From NCBI GenBank assembly GCA_028023455.1, contig JAQFVV010000002.1, positions 34,046,706 to 34,110,705 of the forward strand: 64,000 nucleotides of DNA, given 5' to 3'. Below, piece by piece: positions 1 to 11,349 of this stretch. Every line of letters begins with the position of its first letter. The first letter of the stretch is position 1. A program made the position numbers and the translations under genes. The notes beneath the pieces were generated by a model. It was given only the letters and a program-made list of their open reading frames with translations. It had not been told where the DNA came from and made no database searches. The DNA comes from Epiperipatus broadwayi (taxonomy: Eukaryota > Onychophora > Udeonychophora > Euonychophora > Peripatidae).

Positions 1-36
1 AAATTCGCCTTTAATCCTTTAGGATTTTTTCCCTAG

Positions 37-211
37 TTTTTTGCATGTTTTGGTGAATGGCGAAGTAGTAGGCAATGGATCTAACGGTCCATATAACGTG
101 GGAGAGGTCGTCACATCTGATATTCAAACGTTTTACGAACTCCCAAGCAATAAACCATTGGATGGATATTTTCTGATTCCAAAAACAATTGTTTTTTATA
201 TTAATCCCTAG
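37..211 (+). CDS. Candidate terminal exon of an unrecognised host gene
   Basis: A pyrimidine run ending in CCCTAG (26-36) looks like a 3' splice acceptor. Directly after it one frame stays open for about 57 codons to a TAG at 209-211. The peptide begins near FLHVLVNGEVVGNG, continues with a YNVGEVVTSD stretch and ends FYINP. Base composition is less AT-rich than the flanks, and an AATAAA sits at 226-231, just after the stop. I do not recognise the protein. A caution is that the stretch GAACTCCCAAGCAATAAA (137-154) resembles a dispersed repeat near 19607 and 47880, so this could be repeat sequence that happens to be open. The upstream part of any gene lies outside the window. Confidence 0.25.
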
Positions 212-478
212 GCTAATGAATAACCAATAAAAACTAATAATATACTTCCATCAAGTGGTTTGTATCAAAGTTGCGAGACAATAAGTTGGCACTTATCAAT
301 TAAACTGTAGTAATATGCTACTTATATAGGGGTATATATTACAATAATAAAATATATATGTGAATAAACATTTACATTACCAACAATTACCTAATTGCGT
401 ATTCTGCCTATATATTTATTATATTTAAATAAATTTATATTTAGAAATAAGTTTAGTAACTATATAGAAGATAAACAA

Positions 479-595
479 ACCTCGTCACCAGCATCGTTTT
501 TAAACAAGATGATAAGGATACTTTTGCCCCAGCCACGAGATAAAGTCATTAAGGAAATAAGCGCTGGTGTGGAGGCTAGTTTACCTTCTATGTAG
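479..595 (+). other. Short coding-like block
   Basis: An open stretch whose peptide (NKMIRILLPQPRDKVIKE, then ISAGVEASLPSM and a stop) is richer in GC and in balanced residues than its surroundings. No convincing acceptor precedes it. It may be a fragment of an exon or chance; nothing identifies a family. Confidence 0.13.
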
Positions 596-774
596 TTACA
601 ATTTAAAACTGTGCTTGTAAAATTTATAGATTATTAGTGTAATTATTTTCTGTATACTTTTTTATTTGACTATAAATATTGCCTGCTAATCTAAACTAAC
701 ATTTAAGTAAAGTTAAATATATATTTAATTTAAAAAGTTTTAAAAATATTAATTAATAAAACTATTGTCTAAAG

Positions 775-1020
775 TTGTGGGGTGGAGTGGATTTAAGCCT
801 GTCCATTAAAGTATGAAGATTAATATAAGCTGACCATTGATTGTATATGATGGTTTAGCACGAAATATGTATATTGGTAATTGTTTATCTTTTCAACATG
901 TGTGTGATAAAGTGTGTTAGCAGGATGAGATAGCATGAATAGTTGAATGCGATGTGAAACTTTGAGCTTCAACCCCTATATATTACATATTGGAGTGCAG
1001 GTATGAAAAAGCCTGTACTG
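775..1020 (+). repeat. F1 hammerhead-repeat, degraded copy
   Basis: Carries the F1 landmarks in order: a CCTGTCCATTAAAGTATGAAG segment, then the 3' half of the ribozyme (TTTAGCACGAAATATGTATATTGGT, 852-877 region), then the tRNA-like tail. The 5' CTGATGA half of the ribozyme has been deleted (only TGATGG remains), so this copy cannot form the motif. Confidence 0.6.
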
Positions 1021-1849
1021 TAGAAAAAAATTCATATATTGTTCATAATGTGAAAATTGTCTAGTTACAAATTAGACAGTAAGTATTTTTATAAAATTTA
1101 AGAAAGATAATAGTATAGAATCAGAAAATGTTTTAAATTAAAAAAACAAGATTTATAAAAAAAAAAAAAAATAGAATAATATTTGTATTGTAATTCTTTT
1201 TTTTAAAAATCTAATTATTTTCTATATAAAGAATGCCTCAACTTTATGAAATATCTGAAAAATTTTATATCAAGCAAAGAAAAACCTAAAAGGACATAAA
1301 AGAAAATAATAGTTATTCTCAGATTGTAGGTAGTAGTTTGAAAAAGCATGTTTAGTTATCAATTCTATGTCAAACCAAATATCTATATAAGCAATTGACA
1401 AGGTCTTTCTCAAAAGTTTCTTTAATATTTTTTACAATAAGCTTTTACTAGCTCTCTTTTTCGCATCCTAGAAGCCATCTGGATTTGTATATTGAACATT
1501 TTATTTTTAAGATTAAACCTTTGTTCTATATTGTATATCAATATGTTTTTTAAAATATAAATTTACAAACAAAAAACATTCTTAAAAATATTTCCACTTT
1601 TCAAATATAGAAAAACTGTAATAAACTGAAATATGTGATCATATCAGTACCTCTATATTGGGTTGTTGCCATATGCTGATAAAAATATCTAATAATGAAA
1701 TACTTATTTGAACCCCATTTCTAAAATCCAAATGAATTTTTGTTAAATTATTATAAAGCAATGAAATTCTGTTTATAAATTAAAATTGCATTTATAATTA
1801 TTTTAAAATGTCAAAAAATATATTACAATGTTTGTAACATTTTTTATTT

Positions 1850-2645
1850 TCAGCCAATCATAACTTGCCTTTTTTAGCATTAACCTTTTAACCGCTAATT
1901 ATATTATTGGTTGTGTCAGCTAAAAATCAAAGCTTTTAATTGGCCAGCTCACAAACTGGAGACAAGTCAATTGTCAAAATATTTTCACCTTTAATATTAT
2001 ATTGACTTTATATTCATTTATAAAAAGTATATTAATACATTGTCAGGTTATAAAAGTGAACGAAAGTTCTTTCAAAAATAAATTGCTATTTATTTATTAT
2101 AAAATATTCAATTTCGGCAACATAAAAGCTATCATATAAACAAAGAGTTCGTGACGAAATGCCTTTTTCATTATAGAAAAGTAAATATTTCTTTTTGCTA
2201 AATCTTAAATATTTTTACTAAAATCTTCAATATTTTTCGAAAATAATTTTGTTTTTTTAGTATTCTCTCTGAAAATGATTTGTAATTACTCAATATATAC
2301 TTAATATTCTTTAAAATTATATTCGAAATGAAAACCTCAGCGTTTTTCTTTATTTTCTTTGATCAGGCGGTTTCTTTGTTCTTTCCAGCCAATCAGAATG
2401 TCTTTTTCAGCTGAGAGCCGGCTGACAGCCAATCACCGACAAACTTCTTTGTTTGTTTAGTTTTAAATGTGATTTTTTTTTTTTTTATTTGTAAAATAAT
2501 TCGGAAGAGGGCACCATCTTATAGAACTTTTAAAAACCTAATCAATAACTGTCAAACGAATATTCTAGCATTAAGACTAACAGAATTAGAGTGGCGTCAG
2601 CTGTCAACGAGAGGCCTCATAAGAGGCGGGAAAGGGGTTAATACA
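1850..2645. promoter_or_regulatory. CCAAT-box cluster, promoter-like
   Basis: Three AGCCAATCA boxes occur at about 1853, 2387 and 2427, with a reverse CCAAT (ATTGGCC) near 1940. Further on come GGCGTCAGC (CRE/AP-1-like) near 2592 and GGCGGGAAA (E2F-like) near 2624. The density of such elements is unusual for this AT-rich window. No coding exon is evident next to it, so a function is inference only. The open frame at 2469-2663 that overlaps it shows no family resemblance. Confidence 0.2.
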
Positions 2646-2699
2646 TTTTTTTTACTTGAATAATTTCTAAATATAATCATGAATATCTTTAAATGTAAA

Positions 2700-3215
2700 A
2701 ACTATTTTACAAATATTTTGCAAAAATAATCATAAATATGTAAATAAATTACAGAAAATATACTTTTGTTCATCATGAAACAAAGAAATGACTTTTTTAA
2801 GATCTCTTGCAAGCAGCATTAGACCTGAGAAGAAAGAATCTACCAAGCTGCACTCTTATCAGCTTATTTGTGTTAGGTTCACCGCAAATATCAAATCTTT
2901 AGATTTTTTTAAAAAACTAATAAATCTATATTTTAATTATGGTGATAAATGAATACAAAATGACAAATGAATACTATAGATAGATGAAAGAGAATAAAGA
3001 TGTCAACAATAATCACAGTCTACCATAACACACTTTAAAAATGCATCTAGTAGTAAGCCAATAAAACTACCTGGTGAATGATGCAAATATCCTGTTTCTA
3101 ACCACTGATAGACCACCATTAAACATAATCAAAATGATTTACAGATATAACAATTTGAATTTATATTTTGTTCAGTATGATTGCCAAAACTACCAAAATA
3201 AGTAATATATGTCTA
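2700..3215. other. Gene-free AT-rich stretch
   Basis: I see only AT-rich unique-looking sequence here, with no coding, RNA or repeat signature that I can support. Confidence 0.5.
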
Positions 3216-3219
3216 CACA

Positions 3220-3412
3220 GAAGCAAAACTCTCCATACTGTAGTGTCACTCAGTGCAAACCAGAGTAATCAATGGATGAAGGAAGGTGTGTGCTTAAAAT
3301 CTCTATTGCCTACTCATCCAATATCCTCAGACTAGTTTCTAGTTTGTGGCTTTCATCAGTGAGGAGCCTTGGATTTGAGAACATGGCACCTAGACCTTAA
3401 GATCTAATAATA
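3220..3412 (-). repeat. F2 hammerhead-repeat, partial copy
   Basis: Begins with the family end GCAAAACTCTCCATA and runs through the ATCAATGGATG and CTACTCATCCAATATCC segments into the ribozyme and the GAGCCTTGGAT segment. It ends near CTAATAATATT. Orientation is defined by the ribozyme, which reads on the minus strand. Confidence 0.7.
3324..3365 (-). ncRNA. Hammerhead ribozyme motif, family F2
   Basis: Reading the minus strand: TCCTCA, CTGATGA, A-AGC-CACAA-ACT-A, GAAACTAGTC, TGAGGA. The core CTGATGA and GAAA are intact and the predicted cleavage is after GTC. Stem I (TCCTCA/TGAGGA) is six perfect Watson-Crick pairs, where most other copies have a G-U pair. Stem II is weak (AGC against ACT, one mismatch). 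Position 10.1-11.1 is A-A rather than G-C, as in all F2 copies. Confidence 0.6.
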
Positions 3413-3444
3413 TTATTTACTAAAAAATAAGTAATTCTTAATCA

Positions 3445-3695
3445 GGCCATAATCAGCCATCTAAACATGCACTGTTTAATCATAGTACTAACTCTATAAT
3501 ATTCTGCACTCTCACTTCAAAATCCTTTAGATTTGCCTATGTAATTGAATTTAGGTACAAAGATAAGATGGCCATTCTTATCTTTTCAAAGTCTCTACCT
3601 TGCATTGTGGTTTGAAAGCTTTCAACATACTCTATATAACACCATAGAGTTAGTAATATGATTAAGCAACACATGTTTAGATGGCTGATTACTAT
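3445..3695. repeat. Fold-back (inverted-repeat) element
   Basis: The sequence CAGCCATCTAAACATG followed by TTAATCAT and TAACTCTAT (about 3449-3498) recurs as its reverse complement at about 3641-3692. The arms are about 50 nt and the spacer about 145 nt. No transposase is present. It looks like a miniature inverted-repeat element. Confidence 0.55.
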
Positions 3696-4326
3696 ATGAT
3701 TGGGATTTACTTACATGCAAATGTAAATAAATAAACACTCAAAAGTAGACACTACTGAGTGACTGATAGAATATTGTCATGATTCATAAATAGCCATGTT
3801 AAACCAGAAAAATATTTGCTAATCTGAAATTGTTTTACTCTCATATTTATGTCAAAATTTGATGAAATTATAGAATTGAGAATCCCTAAATCTATCTTCT
3901 AAAAATATGCAAATAATTTTCTCATTATGTTTCAAGCTTCTCATTATAAAAATTTTTCAGAGTGTAGCACAAATTGAGAGTTAAATTTTGAATTTCCAAA
4001 TGTTAAGTAAATTTGATTGCACTCTCTGAAATATTATTTAAACTCATTTTAAATAGTACTGTGAACATTTCTATATACTTTAGTTATGAATAATTTTATT
4101 GCATTTGATTATTTTATTTAGCATTAAAAAAAAGAAATGTATTCAAAACTAGAATTGTTATCCAAAAATTTATCCTAAAGACATAATGATACAATTAATG
4201 AATAATATTTCTGTACTGTCATTTTCATTACACCACTGTCATCAAAGGTAGGGACTGGTTTCTATCCACATTTAATATCTTGTAATCATAAACATATGAC
4301 CAAAGATGTGAAAAAAAGGAATTATT

Positions 4327-4371
4327 CCTAAGATGTACATTTTATGCTCAACCAGCACTCATCAGTTTGCC
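4327..4371 (-). ncRNA. F1 hammerhead remnant
   Basis: CTGATGA and a GTGCTGGTTGAGCAT stem II are present, but the GAAA box reads AAAA, so G12 is lost. Stem I is also damaged. Probably inactive. Confidence 0.45.
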
Positions 4372-4660
4372 CACAATCTCTTACACATATCTTTATCATT
4401 GTTCAGTGAATATATAGATACCAATTACTATAGTTTAATCAATATGTGTCAAACTTACTGCTCTCACAATTTTGACACAAACCACTTGATGGAAGTATTT
4501 TAACATTTTTAGAGATTATGCATTTAATAAATAGCATTTTTTGTAGTGTAATTTTTACTATACCACTCTATAAGGACTGGTTTCTATCCAATTTTAATAT
4601 CTTGTGGAGAAATGTAATCATAAACATATGATCAAATACATGCAAAAAAGATGTATGATA

Positions 4661-4703
4661 CCCAAAATACATATTTCATGCTGAACCATCCCTCAGCAGT
4701 TGG
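4661..4703 (-). ncRNA. F1 hammerhead remnant
   Basis: The GAAATATGTAT side is intact, but the core reads CTGCTGA and stem II is broken. Inactive remnant of the second direct copy. Confidence 0.4.
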
Positions 4704-4933
4704 CCCACATCACAATCTCTTACACATATCTTTATCATTGTTCAGTATATTAAGTGGCTAATCTCTAGTCTAATGAATTACTAATAAAAATTATTAATGG
4801 TGATGCATATTCTATTTAACGGAATTTAACATTTATAAATTATCATATACTTGAATAAACATTTCCCCTCATTTTTCAAGTAATAGAAAGAAAACTAGTT
4901 ATCTGAATATATGAAGTAAAATGATACAAATAG

Positions 4934-4934
<1 letters not shown>

Positions 4935-5008
<74 letters not shown>

Positions 5009-5096
5009 CATCATGATCATCATCATTATTATTATTAAATTAATAATAATAATAATAACAATAAGAAGAAGGAGGAGTAGAAGAAGGAGGACAAGG

Positions 5097-5145
<49 letters not shown>

Positions 5146-5147
5146 GC
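4935..5147. repeat. ATT then AAT trinucleotide microsatellite
   Basis: A pure ATT run (about 4937-5008) passes through ATCATG variants, then reverses to AAT (5041-5145). A GAAGAAGGAGGAG interruption sits near 5065-5090. The strand switch makes the tract partly self-complementary. Confidence 0.9.
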
Positions 5148-5180
5148 ATTTATTTTATATAGGGTATGTAAACAATTGTA

Positions 5181-5427
5181 TTACAGTCAAATATCAGCCT
5201 TTCACACTAATTGTGCATACGCTTTGCGAGTGTTAATAATAAATGAATACTTTCTTTGCCAGTACTTCAGATTTGCTCATATTTAAGTGTTTGAGTTGTA
5301 CGAATAAGAGGATTCCTTTTATTCCTGCATAAATACTATATTTGTATTGGTGAGAAAGTATTCATTTGTTATTAACACTCGCAAAGCATATGCACAATTA
5401 GCGTGAAAGGCTGATATTTGACTGTAA
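5181..5427. repeat. Fold-back element, 75-nt near-perfect arms
   Basis: TTACAGTCAAATATCAGCCT (5181 on) pairs with AGGCTGATATTTGACTGTAA ending at 5427. The arms continue inward to 5255 and 5353, leaving a 97-nt spacer. AAT repeats abut both outer ends. There is no coding capacity. Confidence 0.75.
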
Positions 5428-5445
5428 TAATAATAATAATAATAA

Positions 5446-5976
5446 GAAGAAGACGAAGAAGAAAAAGAAGACGAAGAAGAAGAAGTAAGAGGAGGAGAAG
5501 AAGAAGAAGACGAAGAGGAAGAAGAGAAGAAGGAAGAAGAAGAAGAAGAAGAAGAAGAAGAAGAAGAAGAAGAAGAAGAAGAAGAAGAAGAAGAGAGAAG
5601 AAGAAGAAGAAGAAGAAGAAGAAGAAGAAGAAGAAGAAGAAGAAGAAGAAGAAGAAGAAGAAGAAGAAGAAGAAGAAGAAGAAGAAGAAGAAGAAGAAGA
5701 AGAAGAAGAAGAAGAAGAAGAAGAAGAAGAAGAAGAAGAAGAAGAAGAAGAAGAAGAAGAAGAAGAAGAAGAAGAAGAAGAAGAAGAAGAAGAAGAAGAA
5801 GAAGAAGAAGAAGAAGAAGAAGAAGAAGAAGAAGAAGAAGAAGAAGAAGAAGAAGAAGAAGAAGAAGAAGAAGAAGAAGAAGAAGAAGAAGAAGAAGAAG
5901 AAGAAGAAGAAGAAGAAGAAGAAGAAGAAGAAGAAGAAGAAGAAGAAGAAGAAGAAGAAGAAGAAGAAGAAGAAGA
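5446..5976. repeat. Expanded GAA/TTC microsatellite
   Basis: A purine-only strand: mixed AGA/GGA from 5446, then nearly uninterrupted GAA units from about 5532 to 5976 (about 440 bp), with one GAGAGAAG interruption near 5593. Long GAA/TTC tracts are known to form triplex DNA and impede transcription. The open frames across it (poly-Lys, Leu, Phe) are artefacts of the repeat. Confidence 0.95.
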
Positions 5977-6592
5977 TCATTAGTTAAATTACAAGAACAA
6001 ATTCTAAAAATGTAGGGCAAATCCAAAAAAGTAATATTTTAAGATGTACGTATTAATCATGTTTAATATTTTAAGTTTTAATCATACAACTTATATCTTA
6101 TTATTAATAAAGAATGAATGTGGAATTAACATATTTCAAATTTCAAGGACAGTTAGAATGGACGATACATTATAACCACTATAGTTAATGTATAGAAGTG
6201 GACTGTTATTATTAGAAATTAGTGTGATCACATTGATTAAGAAAGATTTCAGAATGGAAAAATGTAATATTTGATATAATCTAATTAAGAACTTTTTATA
6301 TTTTATTATTACAAATTACATTTCTAAAATGGTGTTAAATAAGGAATTTAAGAAATGTTTTTCATGAATTGTAACCCAATTAATATATATAAAGGTCTCT
6401 GCCCACTTGTATGACTAGCTAACCAAGCTTTCGGAGGCACCAGGCAGCTTTTATCCATATAAAAATTATTTTAGTGTTTAAAATATGTAATATCTATATA
6501 ATTTCATGCAGGTGATGTGATTTATAGATGTTTTTGTTCTGCCCATGAGTTTAGTCTAATGTTAAGTTTTGTGAATGCCTACTCATCCAACA

Positions 6593-6634
6593 TCCCCAGA
6601 CTCATTTCTAGTTTGTGGCTTTCATCAGCGGTGA
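6593..6634 (-). ncRNA. Hammerhead motif, family F2, divergent
   Basis: CTGATGA, AAGCCACAAACTA, GAAA and GTC are all present. Stem III has drifted (ATGAGT) and stem I keeps only about three pairs, because the 5' side reads ACCG. Activity is doubtful. Confidence 0.45.
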
Positions 6635-6885
6635 ACCTTGGTATCTGAGTGCAATGCACCTAGGTGTGTGGCCTTAATGCAACTCTCCCACAGCCACCTT
6701 TACTTTTTTTAAACTATAAATCTGTAAGCCCAGAATGAAAACACAATAATGCTTTTAACTCAAGCTAATTTACTTATATAGCCATAACTCACTATACGTA
6801 TTGCCACACCCTGCAAGCTAGATTAATCAATGGATGCTAGAAGGCTTGTGCATAAAATCCCCATCTAGTGCCTACTCATCCAATA

Positions 6886-6927
6886 TCCCCAGACTAGTTT
6901 CTGGCTTGTGGCCTTCATCAGTGAGGA
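6886..6927 (-). ncRNA. Hammerhead ribozyme motif, family F2, intact core
   Basis: Minus strand reads TCCTCA, CTGATGA, A-GGC-CACAA-GCC-A, GAAACTAGTC, TGGGGA. Stem I has six pairs with one G-U. Stem II is GGC/GCC, where the copy at 7583 has AGC/GCT; both partners changed together. Stem III is the ACTAGT palindrome, which would pair best between two RNAs in a dimer. Predicted cleavage is after GTC. Confidence 0.65.
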
Positions 6928-7582
6928 GCCTTGGATCTGAGAACACTGCACCTAGATCTTAGGATCTAATGCAACCATCCAGCAGCCACCTTTTATCTCT
7001 CCTTAATTACAGAACTATGAGTCTTAAACTGAAAATACCTTAATGTATTCAATCCAAGCCTATCAGATTATATAGTCATATGGGTCTGAACCCAGTTCAG
7101 TACCCATACATTTTGGTATCTTTGGTTCTTTAACAACCATAGCCACCCCTATCCTATTAGGCAGGATTGGTTTTAAGCCAATAAACATCACATGACCACC
7201 ACTTATGCTTGTGTATAGCTGTTGTTAAAACAGCCAAAACTCACTATATGTATTGCCACACAAAGCAAGCTAGAGTAATCAATGTTTGCCAGAAGGCTTG
7301 TGCATAAAATCCCCATCTAGAGCTTACTCATCCAACAACAGCTATACACAAGCATAAGATGGGGTGGTCATGTGATGTTTGTTGTTTTTAGACATCTGTG
7401 TATAGATACTGAATTGGATTCAGATCTGTATGATTATACAAGTGAATTAGCTCAGATTGAAAGCATCATCGTGTTTTCATTTTAGGCTCATAACTTGATA
7501 TTTAACTGAAAAGATAAAAGGTGCCTTCTGGGGGGTGGTATTATGTTTACATATCTAGGAACAGTGCTCTCTGATCCAAAGC

Positions 7583-7624
7583 TTCTCACTGATGAAAGCC
7601 ACAAGCTAGAAACTGGTCTTGGAA
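7583..7624 (+). ncRNA. Hammerhead ribozyme motif, family F2
   Basis: TTCTCA, CTGATGA, A-AGC-CACAA-GCT-A, GAAACTGGTC, TTGGAA. Core boxes are intact. Stem II is AGC/GCT, compensating the change from GGC/GCC seen in other copies. Stem I has one mismatch. Confidence 0.6.
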
Positions 7625-7739
7625 TATTGGAGTAGACACTAAATAAAGGTTTCAATCCACACATTCTCTAGCATTCACTGATTACTATGGCTTGCACTGA
7701 GTGGCACTACTGTATATAGAGATGCTAATGTTTTAATAG

Positions 7740-9990
7740 ATTGTTTAAGCATAAGAAATAGTTTTATACATGTTTTAATTAAGGGTTAATATTATAAATA
7801 TACAATATTAAATGAAAGAATATTTTAGGTTGATTAATTAAAAAAAGTCTTTTATCCTTATTTGTATTATAAAGTATTTAGACTAGTTAATAAAAATACA
7901 AGTTAATTCCTACAGATAATAAAATTCTTATAAAAACTTAGATAAAAAGAGAGCTTGATTAAAGTATCAAGAAGGTTTAAATAAGCATAAAATATGGGAA
8001 GTGTATTAATTTATTGTCTTTCAAAATTATTAACCCTTATGAAATCTGACATTTTTTTATGTTCCACCTAGTGGATGTTTTTGAAAATACTCAACCTTTC
8101 ACTTCTGTATAAAATCTTTATTTTATATTAAAACTCAATTAATTGGATTTGATTTCTTTTTAATTTTATTTTATAAATGAATAATATTCTAAAAACACAT
8201 TTGGCCTTTTTAAATATGTAAAAACTGGCTTGTAAATAAGAATAAAGTATTGTAAATATCATTATAAATGTTACTGTAAACACTTTCAAAAATGAAGGAA
8301 TTCTTTTTTATTTTAAGTTTTTTTTAAAGCAAACAGATGAATTTCTATTTATAATAAATTTATCAAATTCTACTTTAAAATCTGATACTCGCCTTATAAT
8401 TATTACAGTATTTGAAAAGATTATTAAGACCATGTCAATTATAGATGATGTGAGTTTCTTTGTTTATATTACAGTAACCTTTATTAACTTCTATTTCTAG
8501 AAACAAAAGATACGTGAATAAATTGAAAGTATGCATATGTATTCTTTTTGTTTTAAATAATTATCAACCAATTAATGTGTAAAAATAATCAAAAGTATTT
8601 TATAAACAAGCATAAAACATATTTCTTTTATTCCAAAAACTGTATTTGAAAACTAAACCAAGAGGAAGTGAATGCCATCTAGGTTTTTCTTCTGTTGTAA
8701 ACAATAGATAAAGACCTTAGATCTTAGCCAACTGATCTTAGTAAACTGTTTATAAGATATTGATACCTACAGATGTTTTTCATTTAAGAAATCAATAAAA
8801 GCATTATGACAGATTCTACATTATGCAAAAAAATCTTATAGTAATACCTCTTATGATAACATTAAAACATAGTTATAAAGTAGCAGAACTACCATAGTTT
8901 TTTTTAATTAAACAAGCCATATTTTCTATTGGATCTGAAAGTTATCAAATTAATATTAGAATTTTTTAACAGCAGCCTATTGTACATGGAGCAGTAGAAA
9001 AAAGTTTGTGCCCTGAAACAAATTATAAATGCCAACAGCCTATACAATTCAGGAGACAAAGTCAAATTTCTACCAGAAGAATGATATATATAAATACAAC
9101 TTCAAATTGACTGATTTAAAACTTTTTGTGATGATTACATTAAAATGTGAAAACGAGGCGGATTTAACTTCTACATAACTTGAAGCTTTGCTATTACTCA
9201 AGATAAAAAAAATATCAAGAAAATTCTGCTACCAAATCAACTACTTAATTATTTATGTGTGTTTCAAGGATGTAAAGATATTTATACTTATTTTGAACTA
9301 TAAAAAGTCTTTAAATAAATCATAAAGTGTTCTCTCTAAAATCAAACATAAAAATGCTGCTTTAAAATTATATTTCCTAGGAATATTTTTTGTGTATGCA
9401 AATGTAGTTATTTATGTATATATTTTTATATTTTAAGCAATGATTTATTTTTTTATACATATATAGTTTTTAGAAAAGAGAAAAAATGTGGTCAAGGAAG
9501 TTTAAGTTAGAATAAAAGATAATAGATTTCTTTCTCTCTTTCTGCAAGTGATTTTCAAAGATAATTAGTTTCAAACCATTCAGTTTTTAATAGTAAAAAA
9601 GAGAAAGAAACTAAATAGATATTTAAATTATCAAGTTAAAATGCTTTATATTTGTATGATTTAAAAAGTTATAAAGAAATGAGTTAAGGGTTTAAAAAAA
9701 TAATAATTATTAAGAACAAACTTAAAGAATGTGGGAACAACTAATATATATATATATATATATATGGGGGGATCTCTGCAAGTGCATATTAAAAACATGA
9801 ATATAAAATTTACATAAGATACTCATATATTCATATCATAAGCAAATTAAAATGTTTGCATTAAGAGAATAGAACAGAATTTTAATGGTTAGTGACCATT
9901 TATTTATTTTATATTCACATCTGAAGAAAAGAATGATTTCTATACATGAGTTTGGGTGTGCATTAATTTCATGGCAGGAATCAAAAATAT
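7740..9990. other. Gene-free AT-rich stretch
   Basis: More than 2 kb of very AT-rich sequence with short A/T runs and a TA dinucleotide tract at about 9744-9765. No supported gene, RNA or transposon signature. Confidence 0.5.
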
Positions 9991-9999
9991 ATTACTATT

Positions 10000-10145
10000 A
10001 AATGTGTATGAATAAGATGGTCATATTATGTTCGAAGTGTTGAGATTTTATATTAAATAATTAACAAAAATATTTATTTGTGCGATGCTTATTTCTTAAT
10101 CATTTAAGATCTCAACATAATATCACCTTATTCGTACACAATAAA
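10000..10145. repeat. Fold-back element
   Basis: TGTGTATGAATAAGATGG and TCATATTATGTT (about 10001-10033) recur reverse-complemented as AACATAATATCACC and TTATTCGTACACA (about 10112-10141), with GTTGAGAT/ATCTCAAC in the inner part. Miniature inverted-repeat structure without coding capacity. Confidence 0.5.
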
Positions 10146-10149
10146 GATA

Positions 10150-10990
10150 ATTATATTGAATTAATAGCAATTTTAGTATAAAGTATTGTGTCTGTGTGAT
10201 TTATATATATTTGCGTGTGTGTGTGAAATAATATTTTTAAGATGAGTATAAAATATGTGGTGAATAATTATCGGAAATTAAATAACAATAAAGATACTGC
10301 AATAATTTTAAATTCCATGTTCTGGAATCAATCTTCTGCCTGAAGTGAAATATTCATTTCAGCATGAATGTTTTAATTGTAAAGAGCAACGTGTTCATGA
10401 ATTTAATAATTAACAGTTGAGATTTAACTGTATATCATTGAAGTCTAATTATTGATGCATTATGATTATCCTAATATATTATTTGCTAAATATAATAAAT
10501 TATTAATGACTACAAAATTTATAAAACTTTCTATATTTGCTTAAGATGAAATGTTTAATGTTTAATGTTTAAAATATTTAATGAGGTATCATTAATGTGA
10601 TTTGGCACAGGATAGTCAAAAATGGATAAATTCTAAAATACATCATATTCTGTCAACGCATAATTTGTGAAACAATTAATAAAAGCTATCTTACTAGAGA
10701 ATGAAGAGACAATTAAAAATATTGAAATCGAAGATGGAGCTATATCAAAAGGGGTAAACTTTATTCAAATAGAAAAAAATGTTTAAATGTGTTAATTGGA
10801 GTTTTACATATTCATTCAATACTAACCTATTCATAAATTGTATATTCTTATTTCATCTTTTTTTTGCATGGAATTTTTTATTTTAGAAGCAAACCTGAGA
10901 TGGAAATTAAAGCATCACCAAGACAACCAATACCAGGCTAAAATATAAATTGGACACTTATATTGTGTAAATATCTATCTGATTAGCTAA
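10150..10990. other. Gene-free AT-rich stretch
   Basis: AT-rich sequence with a short tandem ATGTTTAATGTTTA motif near 10551-10570. Nothing else supportable. Confidence 0.45.
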
Positions 10991-10994
10991 ATGC

Positions 10995-11345
10995 TATAGC
11001 GGATTTGAACTCAGACTTTCAAACCCCTTTACTATCCACACTATCTCATACTACTGATACACATGACCGCACACATGCAGAAAAGATAAATAATCACCAA
11101 TACACGTATTTCATGCTAGACCAGCACTCATCAGTTGGTCCAGACTTTCATCTCCCATACATATATATATAATCAATGCTCAGTTTATATTAAGGTAGCA
11201 AATCCTTACACTTTAATGGACAGCTTCAACCTACTCCAACCTCCAATTCCTCAACCATCCATACCATTGAGAATCTGATAATAGAATTCCCAAATAGTGA
11301 AGGGGCTTGACAGTCTGAATTTCAAATCCTCTATATTTGCAATTA
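10995..11345 (-). repeat. F1 hammerhead-repeat, near full length
   Basis: On the minus strand it runs from the TGATAATAGAATTCC side through TTAAAGTGTAAGG, the ribozyme and an ACACATG segment. It ends in a tRNA-like tail whose last bases are GAGTTCAAATCC (11000-11011). This copy shows all blocks of the family in one piece. Confidence 0.7.
11096..11139 (-). ncRNA. Hammerhead ribozyme motif, family F1, intact core
   Basis: Minus strand: ACCAA, CTGATGA, GTGCT-ggtct-AGCAT, GAA, ATACGTGT, A, TTGGT. Stem I is five Watson-Crick pairs. Stem II has four pairs plus a closing G-U. Stem III is ATAC/GTGT-like, at most three pairs. Cleavage would fall after the A that precedes TTGGT. This is the type I layout with a very short stem III, known from metazoan retroelements. 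Confidence 0.7.
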
Positions 11346-11349
11346 GGCT

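Larger units (their letters stand above)
4230..4835 (-). repeat. Two direct copies of a degraded F1 repeat
   Basis: Two copies begin with GGACTGGTTTCTATCCA (4253 and about 4576) and share the ATCATAAACATATGA and TCTTACACATATCTTTATC segments. Each holds a decayed ribozyme on the minus strand. The period is about 322 bp. A segment resembling the 3' side also occurs inverted near 200-275 of the window. Confidence 0.6.
6575..7735. repeat. Cluster of four F2 repeats in mixed orientation
   Basis: A partial minus copy (6575-6690) is followed by a long minus copy (about 6785-7240) and a stub of a third minus copy (7240-7328). That stub joins a plus copy (7330-7735) at CTCATCCAACAACAGC. The shared terminal sequence is GCAAAACTC; internal landmarks are AAGCATAAGA, TCATGTGATGTTT and CAGTTTAAGACTCATAG. 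The stub and the plus copy form a head-to-head pair. Confidence 0.75.

Noticed and set aside
4935-5147. CRISPR-like or coding interpretation of the repeat block
   Set aside because: Units are trinucleotides without spacers in a eukaryotic context; plain microsatellite.
5319-6026. Long open frames of poly-Leu, poly-Phe or poly-Lys
   Set aside because: They are translations of the GAA/TTC microsatellite in several frames and strands, not genes.
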